This document shows, piece by piece, positions 1 to 9,631 of a DNA stretch of 64,000 bases; positions within the stretch are counted from its first letter, which is position 1, and every line of letters begins with the position of its first letter. Position numbers and translations under genes: made by a program. Origin of the DNA: Bacillus sp. KH172YL63 (lineage in GTDB: Bacteria > Bacillota > Bacilli > Bacillales > Bacillaceae_B). The stretch spans positions 2,096,001 to 2,160,000 of the forward strand of contig NZ_AP022842.1 of assembly GCF_011398925.1 (NCBI RefSeq), in the 5' to 3' direction. The notes below the pieces were generated by a model. The model worked only from the letters and a program-made list of their open reading frames with translations, ran no database searches and was not told the origin of the DNA.

Positions 1-1
1 T

Positions 2-679
2 GTCATTGACGGTGCAGAAATCATTATCGAGGAGTGGATTGACGGGGAAGAATTTGCAGTGGACTGTTATTTCAATGACTCTGGCAAGCCTGTTATCCTT
101 AACATCCTTACCCGTACTTTTCTGAACAACCAGGATACGTCGGACAGGATCTATTATACGTCGAAAGAAATTATAGCTGACATTAAAGCTGACATTGAAG
201 AATTTCTGCAGATGTTAAGTAAACGGATGGATATGAAAAACTTCCCTTTCCACCTCGAAGTGAGAAAAAGTTCAAAAGGGGTGCGGGCGATCGAACTGAA
301 TCCACTGAGATTCGCAGGTGCCGGCACGACTGATGTCAGTCACCACGCCTTCGATGTGAATGGTGCAGCCTACTACTTCACCGGAAAAGAACCGAATTGG
401 GAACGTATTCTTCAAGAAGGCGATCAGAGCTACTATGGATTCTTCTGTGCAGAAATCCCTCCTTCTATCAGCCAGCAGCTCATTGAAGGCATCGACCATG
501 ACCGGTTAAGGGATGAGTTCAGTCATGTGCTTGAATACAGGAAGATTCAAGCCAACAATGACCGGACGTTCGCCGTTATTTTCTTTAAAACGGATGATTT
601 GGATGAGTTGCAGCATCTATTGCATCTGGATTTATCCCAATACATACAAGTAAATAAAGTGCAGGAGACCATATTATAA
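2..679 (+). CDS. ATP-grasp domain protein, C-terminal part (partial at left edge)
   Basis: The reading frame is open to the left edge, so this is the C-terminal end of a longer gene. The first residues contain [13 protein letters not shown], typical of the ATP-binding end of ATP-grasp ligases, and [11 protein letters not shown] further on resembles the metal/ATP site where a conserved Glu and Asn bind Mg. ATP-grasp enzymes join a carboxylate to an amine or thiol through an acyl phosphate; the substrate cannot be told from this part. The stop codon shares its last base with the ATG of the chemoreceptor (TAATG), so the two are probably co-translated. Family call fairly sure, function unknown. 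Confidence 0.75.
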   Translation, partial: VIDGAEIIIEEWIDGEEFAVDCYFNDSGKPVILNILTRTFLNNQDTSDRIYYTSKEIIADIKADIEEFLQMLSKRMDMKNFPFHLEVRKSSKGVRAIELNPLRFAGAGTTDVSHHAFDVNGAAYYFTGKEPNWERILQEGDQSYYGFFCAEIPPSISQQLIEGIDHDRLRDEFSHVLEYRKIQANNDRTFAVIFFKTDDLDELQHLLHLDLSQYIQVNKVQETIL

Positions 680-2376
680 TGAAAAAATCATTCAATCCTA
701 AAAAATCCATTCAAGCGAAACTATTTATTAATTTTATCATTCCTTTCCTTGTCCTCGGGGCGCTGGTGTTTATCTTCATCCGCTTGTTGACAGGTTATAT
801 CATGGATGAACATGTCCTTCCCCAGTTCGAGCAATTGTTAAAGATCAATGGTGAAAATCTTGCTCACAACCTTGACGGGGACATGGTGAACGAAATCATC
901 ATGAATGATGATAAAAACAATGGGGAAATCACCAGGGTGTTAGATCAATTCATTGAAGGTAAAAACGGTATTGAATATGTGTATGTCCTCACTGAAAAGG
1001 ACGGAAAAGAATATATCGTCGGATTGAATGATAGCCCGGATACGATGATCGAATCACCCTTCACGCCAGATCAGGCGAAGGCATTCAGTAATAAAGAATC
1101 GATCCTCTCCCCGATTTATACCGATAAGTGGGGAACGCACAAATCATATTTTGTGCCGATGGAGAACTCAGATGCGATCATCGGAATCGATATGAGTGCA
1201 CAATTTATTTCACAATTAAAGAAAAATATCACCATTTTCCAAACGATTTTCATCGTGGTTTCCATCCTGCTTGGAGGGATTTTATCTTATGTGTTCGGCA
1301 GAGGGCTCAACAAGAATATTCAGCAGCTGCTATCTTCAATGAACAAAGTCGGGAAAGGTGATCTGACAGAAAGCATCCACTCTGACCGTGAGGATGAACT
1401 CGGTCTGTTGGCAACCCGTTATGAAGAGATGAGAACAGGTTTGCGAGAAGTCATTCATCACGTGCAGGAGAATTCGAATCAAATTAATGATACGAGTGCC
1501 GTCCTTGTCACTGCTTTCGATGAGCTTTCCGATGCATCCAATCAGATTGCCATCGGTACAGGTGAAGAAGCACATGCCAGCGAAAACCGTTCCATGCATA
1601 TTGATGAAATTTCTAATAAAACGACACTTATGTCCAATAAGATCGCGCTTGTGAACAATCAAACGAAAGAGATTGATCAATTCACCAAGAACACCGGGAA
1701 AATTGCAGAAGAAGGTACCGGGAAGATCCAGCAAATCACAGAACAAATGAACAAGATTAAAACAAACGGAGAAACGAACTCCAGTAAGTTGACCCTCCTT
1801 GAAGGGAAAATATCTCAAATCAACCGGGACATCGAATTCATCAAGGATGTAGCCGACCAAACGAATTTACTTTCCTTGAATGCTTCCATCGAGGCAGCCA
1901 GAGCTGGAGAAGCCGGAAAAGGATTCTCCATTGTTGCCCAGGAAGTTCAGAAATTGGCAAACTTAACGGACAATAATGTGAAAACAATCAATGCCGTGTT
2001 AAAAGAAATCAATGAGCAGACATCCGAAATGGTCAAGGCCAATCATGAAATCAATACAGATATCAATGATGGTGTTCAACTCATTTCTACCAGCGGCGAA
2101 TTGTTTCAACAAATTTTCCATTCGGTCAATAGTTTGACGGAGCAGGTCAATGCAATGGTTACCGATGTAGAAGATATCAGTGATGCCTCGAAGAAAACTG
2201 TGGAATCCATACATGAGGTAGCTGCCATCTCTGAGGAAGGTGTGGCAACGATTCAGGAAATCTCCGCTGCATCCCAACAGCAAAGTACAACGGTTAACAT
2301 GTTAAAAGAGCGCAATGACAAATTAAAAGCCATGGCTCTTTCGTTAAACGATCTTGTAAGGAATTATAAGCTCTAA
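679..2376 (+). CDS. Methyl-accepting chemotaxis protein
   Basis: Transmembrane chemoreceptor that would pass a ligand signal to CheA/CheW. About 565 residues: TM1 near 14-36, an extracellular sensor region of about 135 residues, TM2 near 176-198, a HAMP linker, then a long helical cytoplasmic domain. The hairpin tip is clear near 384-430, with [20 protein letters not shown] followed by [15 protein letters not shown]. It is coupled by a one-base overlap to the preceding ATP-grasp gene, which is an unusual partner. The ligand is unknown. The sensor region is short, as in single-Cache receptors, but I cannot assign its fold from sequence alone. Confidence 0.93.
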   Translation: MKKSFNPKKSIQAKLFINFIIPFLVLGALVFIFIRLLTGYIMDEHVLPQFEQLLKINGENLAHNLDGDMVNEIIMNDDKNNGEITRVLDQFIEGKNGIEYVYVLTEKDGKEYIVGLNDSPDTMIESPFTPDQAKAFSNKESILSPIYTDKWGTHKSYFVPMENSDAIIGIDMSAQFISQLKKNITIFQTIFIVVSILLGGILSYVFGRGLNKNIQQLLSSMNKVGKGDLTESIHSDREDELGLLATRYEEMRTGLREVIHHVQENSNQINDTSAVLVTAFDELSDASNQIAIGTGEEAHASENRSMHIDEISNKTTLMSNKIALVNNQTKEIDQFTKNTGKIAEEGTGKIQQITEQMNKIKTNGETNSSKLTLLEGKISQINRDIEFIKDVADQTNLLSLNASIEAARAGEAGKGFSIVAQEVQKLANLTDNNVKTINAVLKEINEQTSEMVKANHEINTDINDGVQLISTSGELFQQIFHSVNSLTEQVNAMVTDVEDISDASKKTVESIHEVAAISEEGVATIQEISAASQQQSTTVNMLKERNDKLKAMALSLNDLVRNYKL

Positions 2377-2377
2377 T

Positions 2378-2416
2378 GAAAAAACAAGGAGACGGAAATT
2401 CGTCTCCTTGTTTTTA
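2378..2416. terminator. Bidirectional intrinsic terminator
   Basis: Perfect stem of AACAAGGAGACG and its complement around a six-base loop, flanked by A-run and T-run, between the convergent chemoreceptor and histidine kinase genes. Confidence 0.88.
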
Positions 2417-4165
2417 TTTGGCTATGATTTCAAGCATTTCTTTTTTTTGCAATAATAAGGTCACTGTGGTCCCCCACCCTACTTTACTTTTCACCGACAT
2501 CTCCCCTTCATAATCTTTTACGAGTTTGAAACAGATGGTCAGGCCGATGCCGGTCCCTTTTTCTTTGTTGGTGAAATATGGTTCTCCAATACGGGAAAGG
2601 CGTTTTTTGGATATCCCTTTTCCATTGTCGATGATCCGAATCCTGACACAGTCTTTCCACAAGTCCAGTTTGATTTTTATCGTCCCCCGTTCAGGTAAGG
2701 CTTCCATGCTGTTTTTAACCGTGTTGATGATCACCTGTTTAAAATGAGAACGATAGAAAGAGATGAGCGTCTCTGCAGGCAGTGAGTTGATTACGACAAT
2801 TTGTTTATTCTGTTCCATTGCAATTCCTTCAAATAGAATCTTTACATTCATGATTTCCTGAAAGACATCCAAGGATAATTCCTGCTCAGTGGGAACCTCT
2901 TCGCTTTTTGCTTCGGGCTTGGCCAGTAACAGGAGCTCTTTCAACACTTCATCGATCCGATCTATTTCTCCAAGCATGATTCCCTCAAAATCACTTTCTT
3001 TTTTCCTCTCTTTCATCAGCTGTAAGAAGCCGCGAACGGTGGTTAATGGATTCCTGATTTCATGGGCGATGCTTGCGGCAAGCTCTCCGATGACCTTAGA
3101 CTTTTCAGATGTAATGAGCAGTTGTTCATTCAGCTTTTGGTTGGTGTAATCAATGCCATAACATAGTGTATAATGCTCTTCATGCTGATGTTCGAACGTC
3201 ATGATTCCCCAATGAATATAGTGGACCTCCCCGTCTTCCCGGGTAAGCTTTAGAAGCTCGTCATTTCCGCCACATAAAGGGAAGCGCTTTAAAAATGAGG
3301 TGAAATCCATACCGATCAACTCTTCACGGGTTACTGCCAGCAGTTGGCAGATGGAATGATTGACTTTTACGATCTTGTCATCCATATCCCGTACGACTAG
3401 ATAGTTCGGGTTAATATTCATCATTTCTTCTAATAATGTACTCTGTTGTCCAAGGGCAAGATTTACAGAATTCAGCCGTTCAGACTGTAGTTGAAAGAAA
3501 CTGAGGAAAAGAAGAACGGCGACCAGGATCGAATTGAAACTGGAAAAATATAAGGGATACAGGCCGAACCCGCTGAATACACCATTCAGAAATACAAAGA
3601 GTGAGCCAAAAGCAAGTTTCGTATAAAATCCCCTGAAATACGCCTCTTTCACCTTGACCGTGATTCTGAGTAAATAAATGGTATGAATGAAGACGATAAG
3701 GATGTTGATCAGGAACAAAGAATGAAGCGATCCATACACTGGTACAAAATGAGAAGGTGCGAATGATGTTTCAGGATGAGTCGTATAGGTCTCTACTCCA
3801 TAGCTCGTGAAATTGACAATATATACGAGCAAACTGAATGCAAGAGATAGATTCAGGCCAACTTTATTAAATATTTTTCGATAATGATGAAATTCTTGAT
3901 GCACCTGAACGAGATAATAGACAAAATAATAGGAGAGCGGCATCAACATGATAGAACCTATCCGGAACAATCGAAAAGTCCGGTCAATAAATTCTTGAGA
4001 GTAGTAGTCATTGGCATATAGAATCGCAATGTCAATTTGCCAAAAACATAAAGATAATAAGAATAGGGATAATGCCTTTGTTAACTTTGATCTGGAATGA
4101 AATAAAAGTGAAATGGATATGATTACGGGAATGATTGAAATTGCGACTAACAGGACAAACTCCAT
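2414..4165 (-). CDS. Membrane sensor histidine kinase with PAS domain
   Basis: 583-residue sensor kinase. The first ~230 residues form about seven membrane helices. A PAS domain follows (about 245-345, with NPNYLVVRDMDDKIVKVN), then HisKA with phospho-acceptor His near 367 in IAHEIRNPLTTVRGFLQL, then an HATPase_c domain with N box KNSMEALP, G1 DNGKGIS and G2 GTGIGLTI. The layout resembles the orphan sporulation kinases of Bacillus that feed Spo0F, and no response regulator lies next to it. That role is inference. AAAGGAGGG sits seven bases before the ATG. Confidence 0.93.
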   Translation of the reverse strand: MEFVLLVAISIIPVIISISLLFHSRSKLTKALSLFLLSLCFWQIDIAILYANDYYSQEFIDRTFRLFRIGSIMLMPLSYYFVYYLVQVHQEFHHYRKIFNKVGLNLSLAFSLLVYIVNFTSYGVETYTTHPETSFAPSHFVPVYGSLHSLFLINILIVFIHTIYLLRITVKVKEAYFRGFYTKLAFGSLFVFLNGVFSGFGLYPLYFSSFNSILVAVLLFLSFFQLQSERLNSVNLALGQQSTLLEEMMNINPNYLVVRDMDDKIVKVNHSICQLLAVTREELIGMDFTSFLKRFPLCGGNDELLKLTREDGEVHYIHWGIMTFEHQHEEHYTLCYGIDYTNQKLNEQLLITSEKSKVIGELAASIAHEIRNPLTTVRGFLQLMKERKKESDFEGIMLGEIDRIDEVLKELLLLAKPEAKSEEVPTEQELSLDVFQEIMNVKILFEGIAMEQNKQIVVINSLPAETLISFYRSHFKQVIINTVKNSMEALPERGTIKIKLDLWKDCVRIRIIDNGKGISKKRLSRIGEPYFTNKEKGTGIGLTICFKLVKDYEGEMSVKSKVGWGTTVTLLLQKKEMLEIIAK

Positions 4166-4720
4166 TTACATCCCTCCTTTGTTGACGATCATGCAGTGGT
4201 TCAGTTCTCCCTTTCAAAGAAATTGATGATGGACATCTCAATGATTGGTTTATTGATGGGCAAGTTAGTGAAAGAAGCGAGAAATGATGTGTCCGCTTCA
4301 TCTATTCATGCTTATATCGGTAGTGAAAACATTCTCTTGATGAATCTCTGAGTATATTAACCTAGTTGAATCAATGGTGCTTATTCACCATGATATCAGC
4401 AGGAATGAATTCAATCTAGAATGAATATGCAGTCATTGCCAATCTCGATATCCTCCAGGTCATTTAGAATGATATGCTTATAAATTGGCGGAACCAAAAA
4501 GGCTTGACTTCTTTTCTCTATTGTACTTCTACTAATGTGAACATAAAATACTTACTCTTCTAAAATCACGCGCGTAAATTTATCCTTTTTTACCAGTGTC
4601 AGGAAAACATTATACAGAAAAATCCTTTCAAAAAGAAGGAAAAAATGTATTTAATATTCCCATCCGGGTTTTTCAAATAATTCTTTTTCTAGATCAATTG
4701 TCTCATTTTTGCAGTGTATG
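4166..4720. other. Intergenic stretch without a supported gene
   Basis: About 550 bases between the kinase start and the promoter of the next small gene. AT-rich; the short overlapping frames here have no ribosome binding site and no family resemblance. It should hold the minus-strand kinase promoter, but no convincing -35/-10 pair was found. Confidence 0.5.
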
Positions 4721-4729
4721 TGATATAAT
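4721..4729 (+). promoter_or_regulatory. Extended -10 promoter element for the small gene at 4761
   Basis: TGATATAAT (TG-n-TATAAT) is a perfect extended -10. The best -35 candidate, TTGTCT at 4698, is 20 bases away, so recognition would rely on the extended element. It predicts a leader of about 25 bases before ATG 4761. Confidence 0.5.
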
Positions 4730-4760
4730 AACTTTTTGTTATCAGTGCAATTCTGACGAC

Positions 4761-4943
4761 ATGTCTAAAATGCTAGAGTCAAAGGTGAAGAAATTGAAAG
4801 AACGTGACATGCTGCAATCCATCAATAAATTGGGCTCGCTGTTTAAAGCATTCTATGAATGCAGAAGCCCAGCATTAAAAGATAAAATCAAGAGAGAGAT
4901 CAACATCCTGAGTGAAAAAATCCATCCGAAAAACGATGGATAA
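4761..4943 (+). CDS. Small helical hypothetical protein
   Basis: About 60 residues, highly charged and probably helical (MSKMLESKVKKLKERD at the start, IKREINILSEKIHPKNDG at the end). Not recognised. It has its own extended -10 and a strong terminator just after the stop, which supports a real single-gene unit. The start is uncertain: ATG 4761 has no ribosome binding site, whereas TTG 4794 in the same frame is preceded by AAAGGTGA with five bases of spacing and would give 49 residues. Length and charge recall small Bacillus regulators, but no motif such as that of Spo0E is present. Confidence 0.55.
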   Translation: MSKMLESKVKKLKERDMLQSINKLGSLFKAFYECRSPALKDKIKREINILSEKIHPKNDG

Positions 4944-4949
4944 ATCAAG

Positions 4950-4982
4950 AAAAAGTGGATGCATGCAGCATCCACTTTTTTT
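4950..4982. terminator. Bidirectional intrinsic terminator
   Basis: Stem AAAGTGGATGC with its complement around a short loop, followed by seven T on the plus strand and by T-rich sequence on the minus strand. It serves the small plus-strand gene and the convergent signal peptidase gene. Confidence 0.9.
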
Positions 4983-4986
4983 ATGT

Positions 4987-5553
4987 TTAATGCCTGATCA
5001 GCTTCATCTCTCCAACCGGCCAAAAAACGATATTGGTCGTGCCAATGACCTGATCAAGAGGGATGGCACCGATCATCCGGCTATCTTTACTGTATGCCCG
5101 GTTATCCCCCATCACGAAGATTTCTCCTTCGGGTACAGTGGCTGCCGCCACCGGTGTGTCTTCCAATGTAAAATTCTTTGTCAACAGCCCGGGTGTGTTA
5201 TTCTTTTGTTCATCTAAATAGGGTTCTTCATATGCTGCCCCATTAATGTAGAGGGTATCGTCCTTATATTCAATCCGGTCTCCCGGCAGTCCGATCACCC
5301 GTTTTATATAGTCTTCTGTTTCACTTGCATGAAACACGACAATGTCGAAACGTTCAGGTTTGTCCAATTTATTGACGATCATCCTGTCATGATCCATCAA
5401 AGTGGTATTCATCGATGCACCGTCGACCACGATGGGTGTCAGAATAAATGTCCGGATCAGGACCATCAACAGTATGCCAATTAACAGTGATTTGGCCCAT
5501 TCCCATATTTCATTTCTGCTGTTGTCCAATTTTTTCACCCTTTCTTTTTTCAT
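4987..5553 (-). CDS. lepB: Signal peptidase I (SipS/LepB type)
   Basis: Membrane serine protease that removes signal peptides from exported proteins. One N-terminal membrane helix (about 20-38), then the catalytic Ser47 in DGASMNTTL and general base Lys84 in DYIKRVIGLPGD, and the conserved box VMGDNRAYSKDSR. Length near 185 residues fits Gram-positive SipS/SipT. The start is uncertain: ATG 5553 has no ribosome binding site, while TTG 5529 follows AAAGGGTGA at five bases. The frame stays open further upstream only because it reads through a repeat remnant (see 5557-5760). Stand-alone gene; many Bacillus species have several such peptidases. Confidence 0.93.
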   Translation of the reverse strand: MKKERVKKLDNSRNEIWEWAKSLLIGILLMVLIRTFILTPIVVDGASMNTTLMDHDRMIVNKLDKPERFDIVVFHASETEDYIKRVIGLPGDRIEYKDDTLYINGAAYEEPYLDEQKNNTPGLLTKNFTLEDTPVAAATVPEGEIFVMGDNRAYSKDSRMIGAIPLDQVIGTTNIVFWPVGEMKLIRH

Positions 5554-5556
5554 AAG

Positions 5557-5760
5557 GTTGTTTTCGTAAACATTGCTGATTTTACCAAGCGAGAGGCGGT
5601 TGATTTCCGCTCCAATCAACTGACGAAGATAAATCTTATTAAACTACTGAACTAACTACTTATTCATTTGGTCCCCAACAGTAAACAATATAATTCAATT
5701 ATATCTTACTTTATTGGTTACTAAGCCCTCTCTTCTTTAAACAACATCCTGAACGAACAG
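5557..5760 (+). repeat. Compound repeat element with its core excised
   Basis: Contains 25 bp (5596-5620) matching the two outer ends of the 129-bp repeat at 23194 and 29024 joined directly, with one copy of TTCCGCTCCA where the full repeat has two. The left flank TTTTCGTAAACATTG lies 35 bases before the core, exactly as in the 23-kb copy. The right flank is AT-rich and weakly similar to the tails of the other copies (ATTCAA near 5693). It lies immediately upstream of the signal peptidase gene. Edges approximate. Confidence 0.7.
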
Positions 5761-5813
5761 CGCTAAGTAAAAACTATTCGATGTCACCATTATAAAGTCC
5801 TCTTTCATTCCGA

Positions 5814-6779
5814 TCATTTATGATATTCACTTTCTATATAAATCTCATCCGCATCTAAAGATGTCCATTCTTCGATCGTCATGTCTTTGTGATTGTTCAA
5901 ATATTCCTGCATGATCAAGTTCCCCATACGGTAATTCGCCCATTTGGGAATGTTTAATGAATCATTGCCCATGAACCATTGGTTGTACATGTCTCCGTCC
6001 CAATAGGCACCGTTCTCTCTTAATTGTGAAAAAGGCATTTCCATCTTTTCACTGGAGATTTTCTTCGTCCAAGGTGTTTCTGTTTCCGGATAGACAAGTC
6101 TTGCAAAGGCATCCCCTTTTCCTTCGAATAATACAAAATCCAGCATATTTGTATAGCCTCCCCCATGTTCCATGGTCACAGCATGGTGGTACTCGTGCGC
6201 CATCGTATAGGCCAGTCTTTCATTGGAATATGAAGGGTTGAGCATGAGGAGGATCACGTTTTCATCCAGCGTCCACCCTGCCACACCTTCCATCCCCTCC
6301 ATATTCACCTGGGGGTTGACGGGAAGGATATAAATGAATTTATCTCCGCCTGGTGATAACAAATGAGTGGAGGTTAAAACAGCGGCTTTGATGATTTCAT
6401 TTGTTTCATCCTGCCGATTCAACAGACCTGCTGTAAATTCTTTCATTTTACCGACCTTCAGTGTGTTTGTAACGGTTGGAGGAATGTCGAGTTTCATGAT
6501 CATTTTTTGCTTTCTCATTTCTTTTTTCATCGGGTCCATCACCGTGTAATTCCAGGTGCCGAGTGTATTCAGGTTGCTGTTGTCTTCCGCCACTTCAATA
6601 TAATCCAGCACTTCCTCATAATAAGGGAGAATATGAAACGTTTGGCTACCTGCTGAGAATGTCACGTCTTCCTGCGGCGGGAGGTCTTTTGTGTTGATGG
6701 GAGAAGCCTTCTCCTTTTCTGAACAGGCTGATAGGAAGCTGATCAGCAGGAACAGGATGATCAGTATGATTTTTTTCAT
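5814..6779 (-). CDS. Lipoprotein, DUF2268-type putative zinc metallopeptidase
   Basis: 321 residues. Hydrophobic signal with lipobox ending at Cys19 (FLSAC), so predicted to be a lipoprotein on the outer face of the membrane. Near residue 193 is MAHEYHH, an HExxH zinc site, within a DUF2268-like region (predicted Zn-dependent protease); a downstream LFEGKGDAFAR supplies a plausible third ligand Glu. GAGAGGGAA precedes the ATG. Single gene between the repeat remnant and mce. The substrate is unknown; metallopeptidase activity is inferred from the motif only. Confidence 0.82.
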   Translation of the reverse strand: MKKIILIILFLLISFLSACSEKEKASPINTKDLPPQEDVTFSAGSQTFHILPYYEEVLDYIEVAEDNSNLNTLGTWNYTVMDPMKKEMRKQKMIMKLDIPPTVTNTLKVGKMKEFTAGLLNRQDETNEIIKAAVLTSTHLLSPGGDKFIYILPVNPQVNMEGMEGVAGWTLDENVILLMLNPSYSNERLAYTMAHEYHHAVTMEHGGGYTNMLDFVLFEGKGDAFARLVYPETETPWTKKISSEKMEMPFSQLRENGAYWDGDMYNQWFMGNDSLNIPKWANYRMGNLIMQEYLNNHKDMTIEEWTSLDADEIYIESEYHK

Positions 6780-6903
6780 GAATCTTCCCTCTCATTTCCT
6801 TGAAATATGTATTCATTTCTAAGTTATTGCTTGCGCCTTTTAGATTACGAAACCCAGTCGAGTATGGTAAGATAGCACAATATTTGAATGTAGGTGAATA
6901 GTG

Positions 6904-7329
6904 ATGAAAAAAACGATGGATCATATCGGGGTCGCTGTCAGAAGGATAGACGACGCCATTGAATTTTATGAAAATGTATTAGGTGCGACTGTGATCGACA
7001 GATACAGAAGCGATGCAAAAGGTGTTGAAAGTGAAATCGCGATCATGGATATCGACGGAGCCCGGACCGAGCTTCTTGCACCGACAAACAACGTCACCTC
7101 CCCGATTGCCCGCTTCATCCGCCAAAAAGGGAAAGGCGTGCATCATATCGCCTACCGTGTCGATGACCTTGATGAAGCATTGAAAGAACTGAGCGAAAAA
7201 GGGATCAGGACCCTTCCGGACACACTCCGCATCAACAAGCATGGACGGCGGTTGATTTATCTGAATCCTGCAGACACAGAAGGCACAATCATTGAGTATT
7301 GTGACTATCCTGATGGTGAAAAAATTTAA
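6904..7329 (+). CDS. mce: Methylmalonyl-CoA epimerase (VOC family)
   Basis: 141 residues of the vicinal-oxygen-chelate fold. It interconverts R- and S-methylmalonyl-CoA, linking propionyl-CoA metabolism to succinyl-CoA. Metal ligands can be placed at His7 (MDHIGVAV), His80/81 (HHIAYRVDD) and a Glu near 130 (IIEYCDYP), and the length is right for the family. ATG 6904 has AGGTGA six bases upstream; a GTG three bases earlier is less well spaced. In many Bacillus genomes this gene sits near the mutase or carboxylase genes, which are not in this window. Confidence 0.9.
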   Translation: MKKTMDHIGVAVRRIDDAIEFYENVLGATVIDRYRSDAKGVESEIAIMDIDGARTELLAPTNNVTSPIARFIRQKGKGVHHIAYRVDDLDEALKELSEKGIRTLPDTLRINKHGRRLIYLNPADTEGTIIEYCDYPDGEKI

Positions 7330-7354
7330 CCCCTTGGCACTTAAAACATATGCA

Positions 7355-7392
7355 AACCACATAGCAGGTAACTAAACCTGCTATGATTTTTT
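7355..7392. terminator. Bidirectional intrinsic terminator
   Basis: Stem CATAGCAGGT with complement ACCTGCTATG around a short loop, then ATTTTTTC. It lies between mce and the convergent acetyltransferase gene; the 7393-7514 stretch beyond it holds no supported gene. Confidence 0.85.
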
Positions 7393-7514
7393 CTACAGAA
7401 TGTCAGTTTCCCTGATAGATAACCAGGAGATGATCGTCAGGACCGGCACCATAAGTGCTAAAAGTATCTTCATACCTTTCTCCCTCTAAATAATCGATAT
7501 TTTCGACTGCCGTA

Positions 7515-8405
7515 CTAGTTCTGAATCCCGGACTCAATATAACTGCGCAAGAGCGCCCATTCTCCATCCCTACTTTTCTTAAAAGTATTGAAAAATAGGT
7601 TCGCTGTCTCCATTTTTTTACCGTCCAATTCAATCGTTGCATGAATGATCGCGATAAATTCATCTTTCTTTAATGGGATGGTGGCTTTAACCTGGAGTAT
7701 CGATGCTGCACGGTTTTCCTTCACAAAATCAAATCCCTGCTCCCAGCCGCTGATTGATTCTTCATAGCCAAAATCGATGATCTCTCCATGTTTGATTTCC
7801 CTTGCACGATACTGCTTTGATATGAATGGTTCAAGCTCGTGTATGGAGGAACTGCGCCAAGCCGCCAAAAATGAGTCAAGACACTCCATAAATGATGTAC
7901 TTTTGCTGTGCGTTTCCCCCGCCATCCCTGAAGCAAACGTAAACTCCGTATTTCCTTCAGAATTGATTTCCTCATTATACATGCCTTCCGTATAGGAGGA
8001 TACGGTTGATCTCCAGAACTCTCTGGCAGAATGGTTTTCTTTTAGAACGCCTACGTTCCAATTTCCTTGATAGTGATTGAATAATCGGTTGGCCGCTTGT
8101 CTGCCAATCAAGCATGATCGAAATTTCTTCAGCACAAAGAATTCAGCCACGGAATAATACCTTTCATTTTCCTCCTCGATGTGCCTGATAAGGGCAAAGC
8201 CTGCAAACGAGCCGTCGATCATGATGAAATAAGGGACTCTGCCTTCTTCGGTCCAATAATGATCCAAATAATCATACTCAAAACGTCCGGTTTCATTCAC
8301 ATCTTCTAATGTGAACGCACTGAATTCATAAAGGTACAATTCCAAAAGTTGCTTCAGAGTCGCTTTCCTGTCGATATCCACCTTTTCCAACTGTAGGTTC
8401 ATCAT
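7515..8405 (-). CDS. GNAT acetyltransferase with C-terminal SnoaL/NTF2-like region
   Basis: 296 residues. The first ~150 resemble a GNAT N-acetyltransferase (acceptor strand YFIMIDGSFAGFALI, then a C-terminal half with NHSAREFW). The second half, from about 165, looks like a separate alpha-beta barrel-like domain of SnoaL/NTF2 type (FLAAWRSSSIHELEPFISKQY, then DGEWALLRSYIESG). Its ATG directly follows the stop of the APH-like gene with no gap, so the pair is translationally coupled. Substrate unknown. A different frame stays open past the stop to 7403, but nothing shows it is translated. Confidence 0.8.
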   Translation of the reverse strand: MMNLQLEKVDIDRKATLKQLLELYLYEFSAFTLEDVNETGRFEYDYLDHYWTEEGRVPYFIMIDGSFAGFALIRHIEEENERYYSVAEFFVLKKFRSCLIGRQAANRLFNHYQGNWNVGVLKENHSAREFWRSTVSSYTEGMYNEEINSEGNTEFTFASGMAGETHSKSTSFMECLDSFLAAWRSSSIHELEPFISKQYRAREIKHGEIIDFGYEESISGWEQGFDFVKENRAASILQVKATIPLKKDEFIAIIHATIELDGKKMETANLFFNTFKKSRDGEWALLRSYIESGIQN

Positions 8406-9503
8406 TCACCGGGCCTTTCTCTTCCACGCGGGATACGATTCTAGTAACTTTAAGTAGAACTTCAGACGGTCTTTCACTTCTTCAGGCGTCCCGAAGCGTA
8501 TCGCCTGCTCCCGTGTCATGGAAGATTCCTTCGCCAATTCTAAATGGGTATATGCCATCGTGGAAAGCTTCAGAAACACTTCGACATGAAGGTTTTCTGC
8601 TTTCTCGTCCGATCCGTCTGTATAGGCATCAGAGAACCCTTTTGCATGGGCATGCAGCTGCGGGATGCATCGGTGGTAGTTCGCTTTTCCGTACCGCTCC
8701 GTATGGGATGCACTGTGGAAGAAGGTTTGATAGTTGAATACATGATTGGCGGCAAGAGACGTTCCCGTGTAGAGAATCGGGAAGGGGTCGATCATTTTTG
8801 CTTCTCCTGAAAAGATGATATTTTCTGGCGAAGTGTCCTGGTTTGTCAGGACGATCTTTTCCCCGTTGACCGATCGTTGGGAAATGAGATGTGTACCCAG
8901 TTCCAAAACTCTTTCTTTATCAAATTCAAAGGAACTTGAAATCAGTTCATGCAGCTCCTCATCGTATTCTTTCGTTTCTTCAATGATGCATTCCTTCAAC
9001 GGCATGTCCAATTGACCTTCCAGTTTACCGTCTTCTCCAATCTTCAGGTGACCGATGCCGTTAAAAGGAGATGGCAGGCTTTCAAGTGCCAGGAAAAATG
9101 CGCCCAGCTCCCTGCCGTACTTTTCTGCCTCTGTTCTTGATTGTGCCCCGATATTCCGGGATTCTCCAAGGTACGTTTCAACTGTATAGGTGAGTTCTTC
9201 ATTCACTGAAAATGCAAAATGGGTCGGACATATGCCCAGCTTCGCCCGGTTTCCATGTTCGTAAAATGCCTGCGTCGCCTTGTATTCGCCCGTTAACTCC
9301 TCCCCATTGAAATGGACTTCCTGATCGTAAGCCATCTTTTTCGGTATCCGGAGCACGAGCCCTTCTTCCTTTATTAAATACGCTGCGTGCCAGGCACCTT
9401 CACCAAGCATGACCCATTTAGAATCTGCTTTCATTCCTATATCGAGCAGTGCGGCTTCAATCAGCTCTTTCTCTGTCACTGCAGCCGTTGTAAGTAAGTT
9501 CAT
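8406..9503 (-). CDS. Aminoglycoside phosphotransferase-family kinase
   Basis: 365-residue protein of the APH/choline-kinase fold. It has a nucleotide-binding N-lobe (WVMLGEGAWHAAYLI, then LVLRIPKK with the likely Lys), a catalytic loop TNQDTSPENIIF equivalent to the usual HxDxxxxN, and KMIDPFP at the metal-binding DFG position. The catalytic loop has Asn in place of His, which occurs in divergent members. Such kinases phosphorylate small metabolites or antibiotics; the target cannot be told. First gene of a two-gene unit with the GNAT protein that starts directly at its stop. Confidence 0.82.
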   Translation of the reverse strand: MNLLTTAAVTEKELIEAALLDIGMKADSKWVMLGEGAWHAAYLIKEEGLVLRIPKKMAYDQEVHFNGEELTGEYKATQAFYEHGNRAKLGICPTHFAFSVNEELTYTVETYLGESRNIGAQSRTEAEKYGRELGAFFLALESLPSPFNGIGHLKIGEDGKLEGQLDMPLKECIIEETKEYDEELHELISSSFEFDKERVLELGTHLISQRSVNGEKIVLTNQDTSPENIIFSGEAKMIDPFPILYTGTSLAANHVFNYQTFFHSASHTERYGKANYHRCIPQLHAHAKGFSDAYTDGSDEKAENLHVEVFLKLSTMAYTHLELAKESSMTREQAIRFGTPEEVKDRLKFYLKLLESYPAWKRKAR

Positions 9504-9631
9504 TTTTCCCGTGGCTCCTTTTGTATGTATGATCTCTTATCATCTTAACATAATTTACCTTTTATTTTTCCGAAAATTCCAATCTTTGAAAAAGAAGTAT
9601 GAAACCGTGCCCAGTTCCATACTCCCTCCCT

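Noticed and set aside
1336..1860. Minus-strand ORF of 174 codons inside the chemoreceptor
   Set aside because: Antisense shadow of a well-supported gene; Cys/Phe-rich composition and no start signals.
7403..7663. ORF continuing past the stop of the GNAT/SnoaL gene in another frame
   Set aside because: The known domain ends properly at the upstream stop; the extra part has no start signal and is closed by nothing recognisable.
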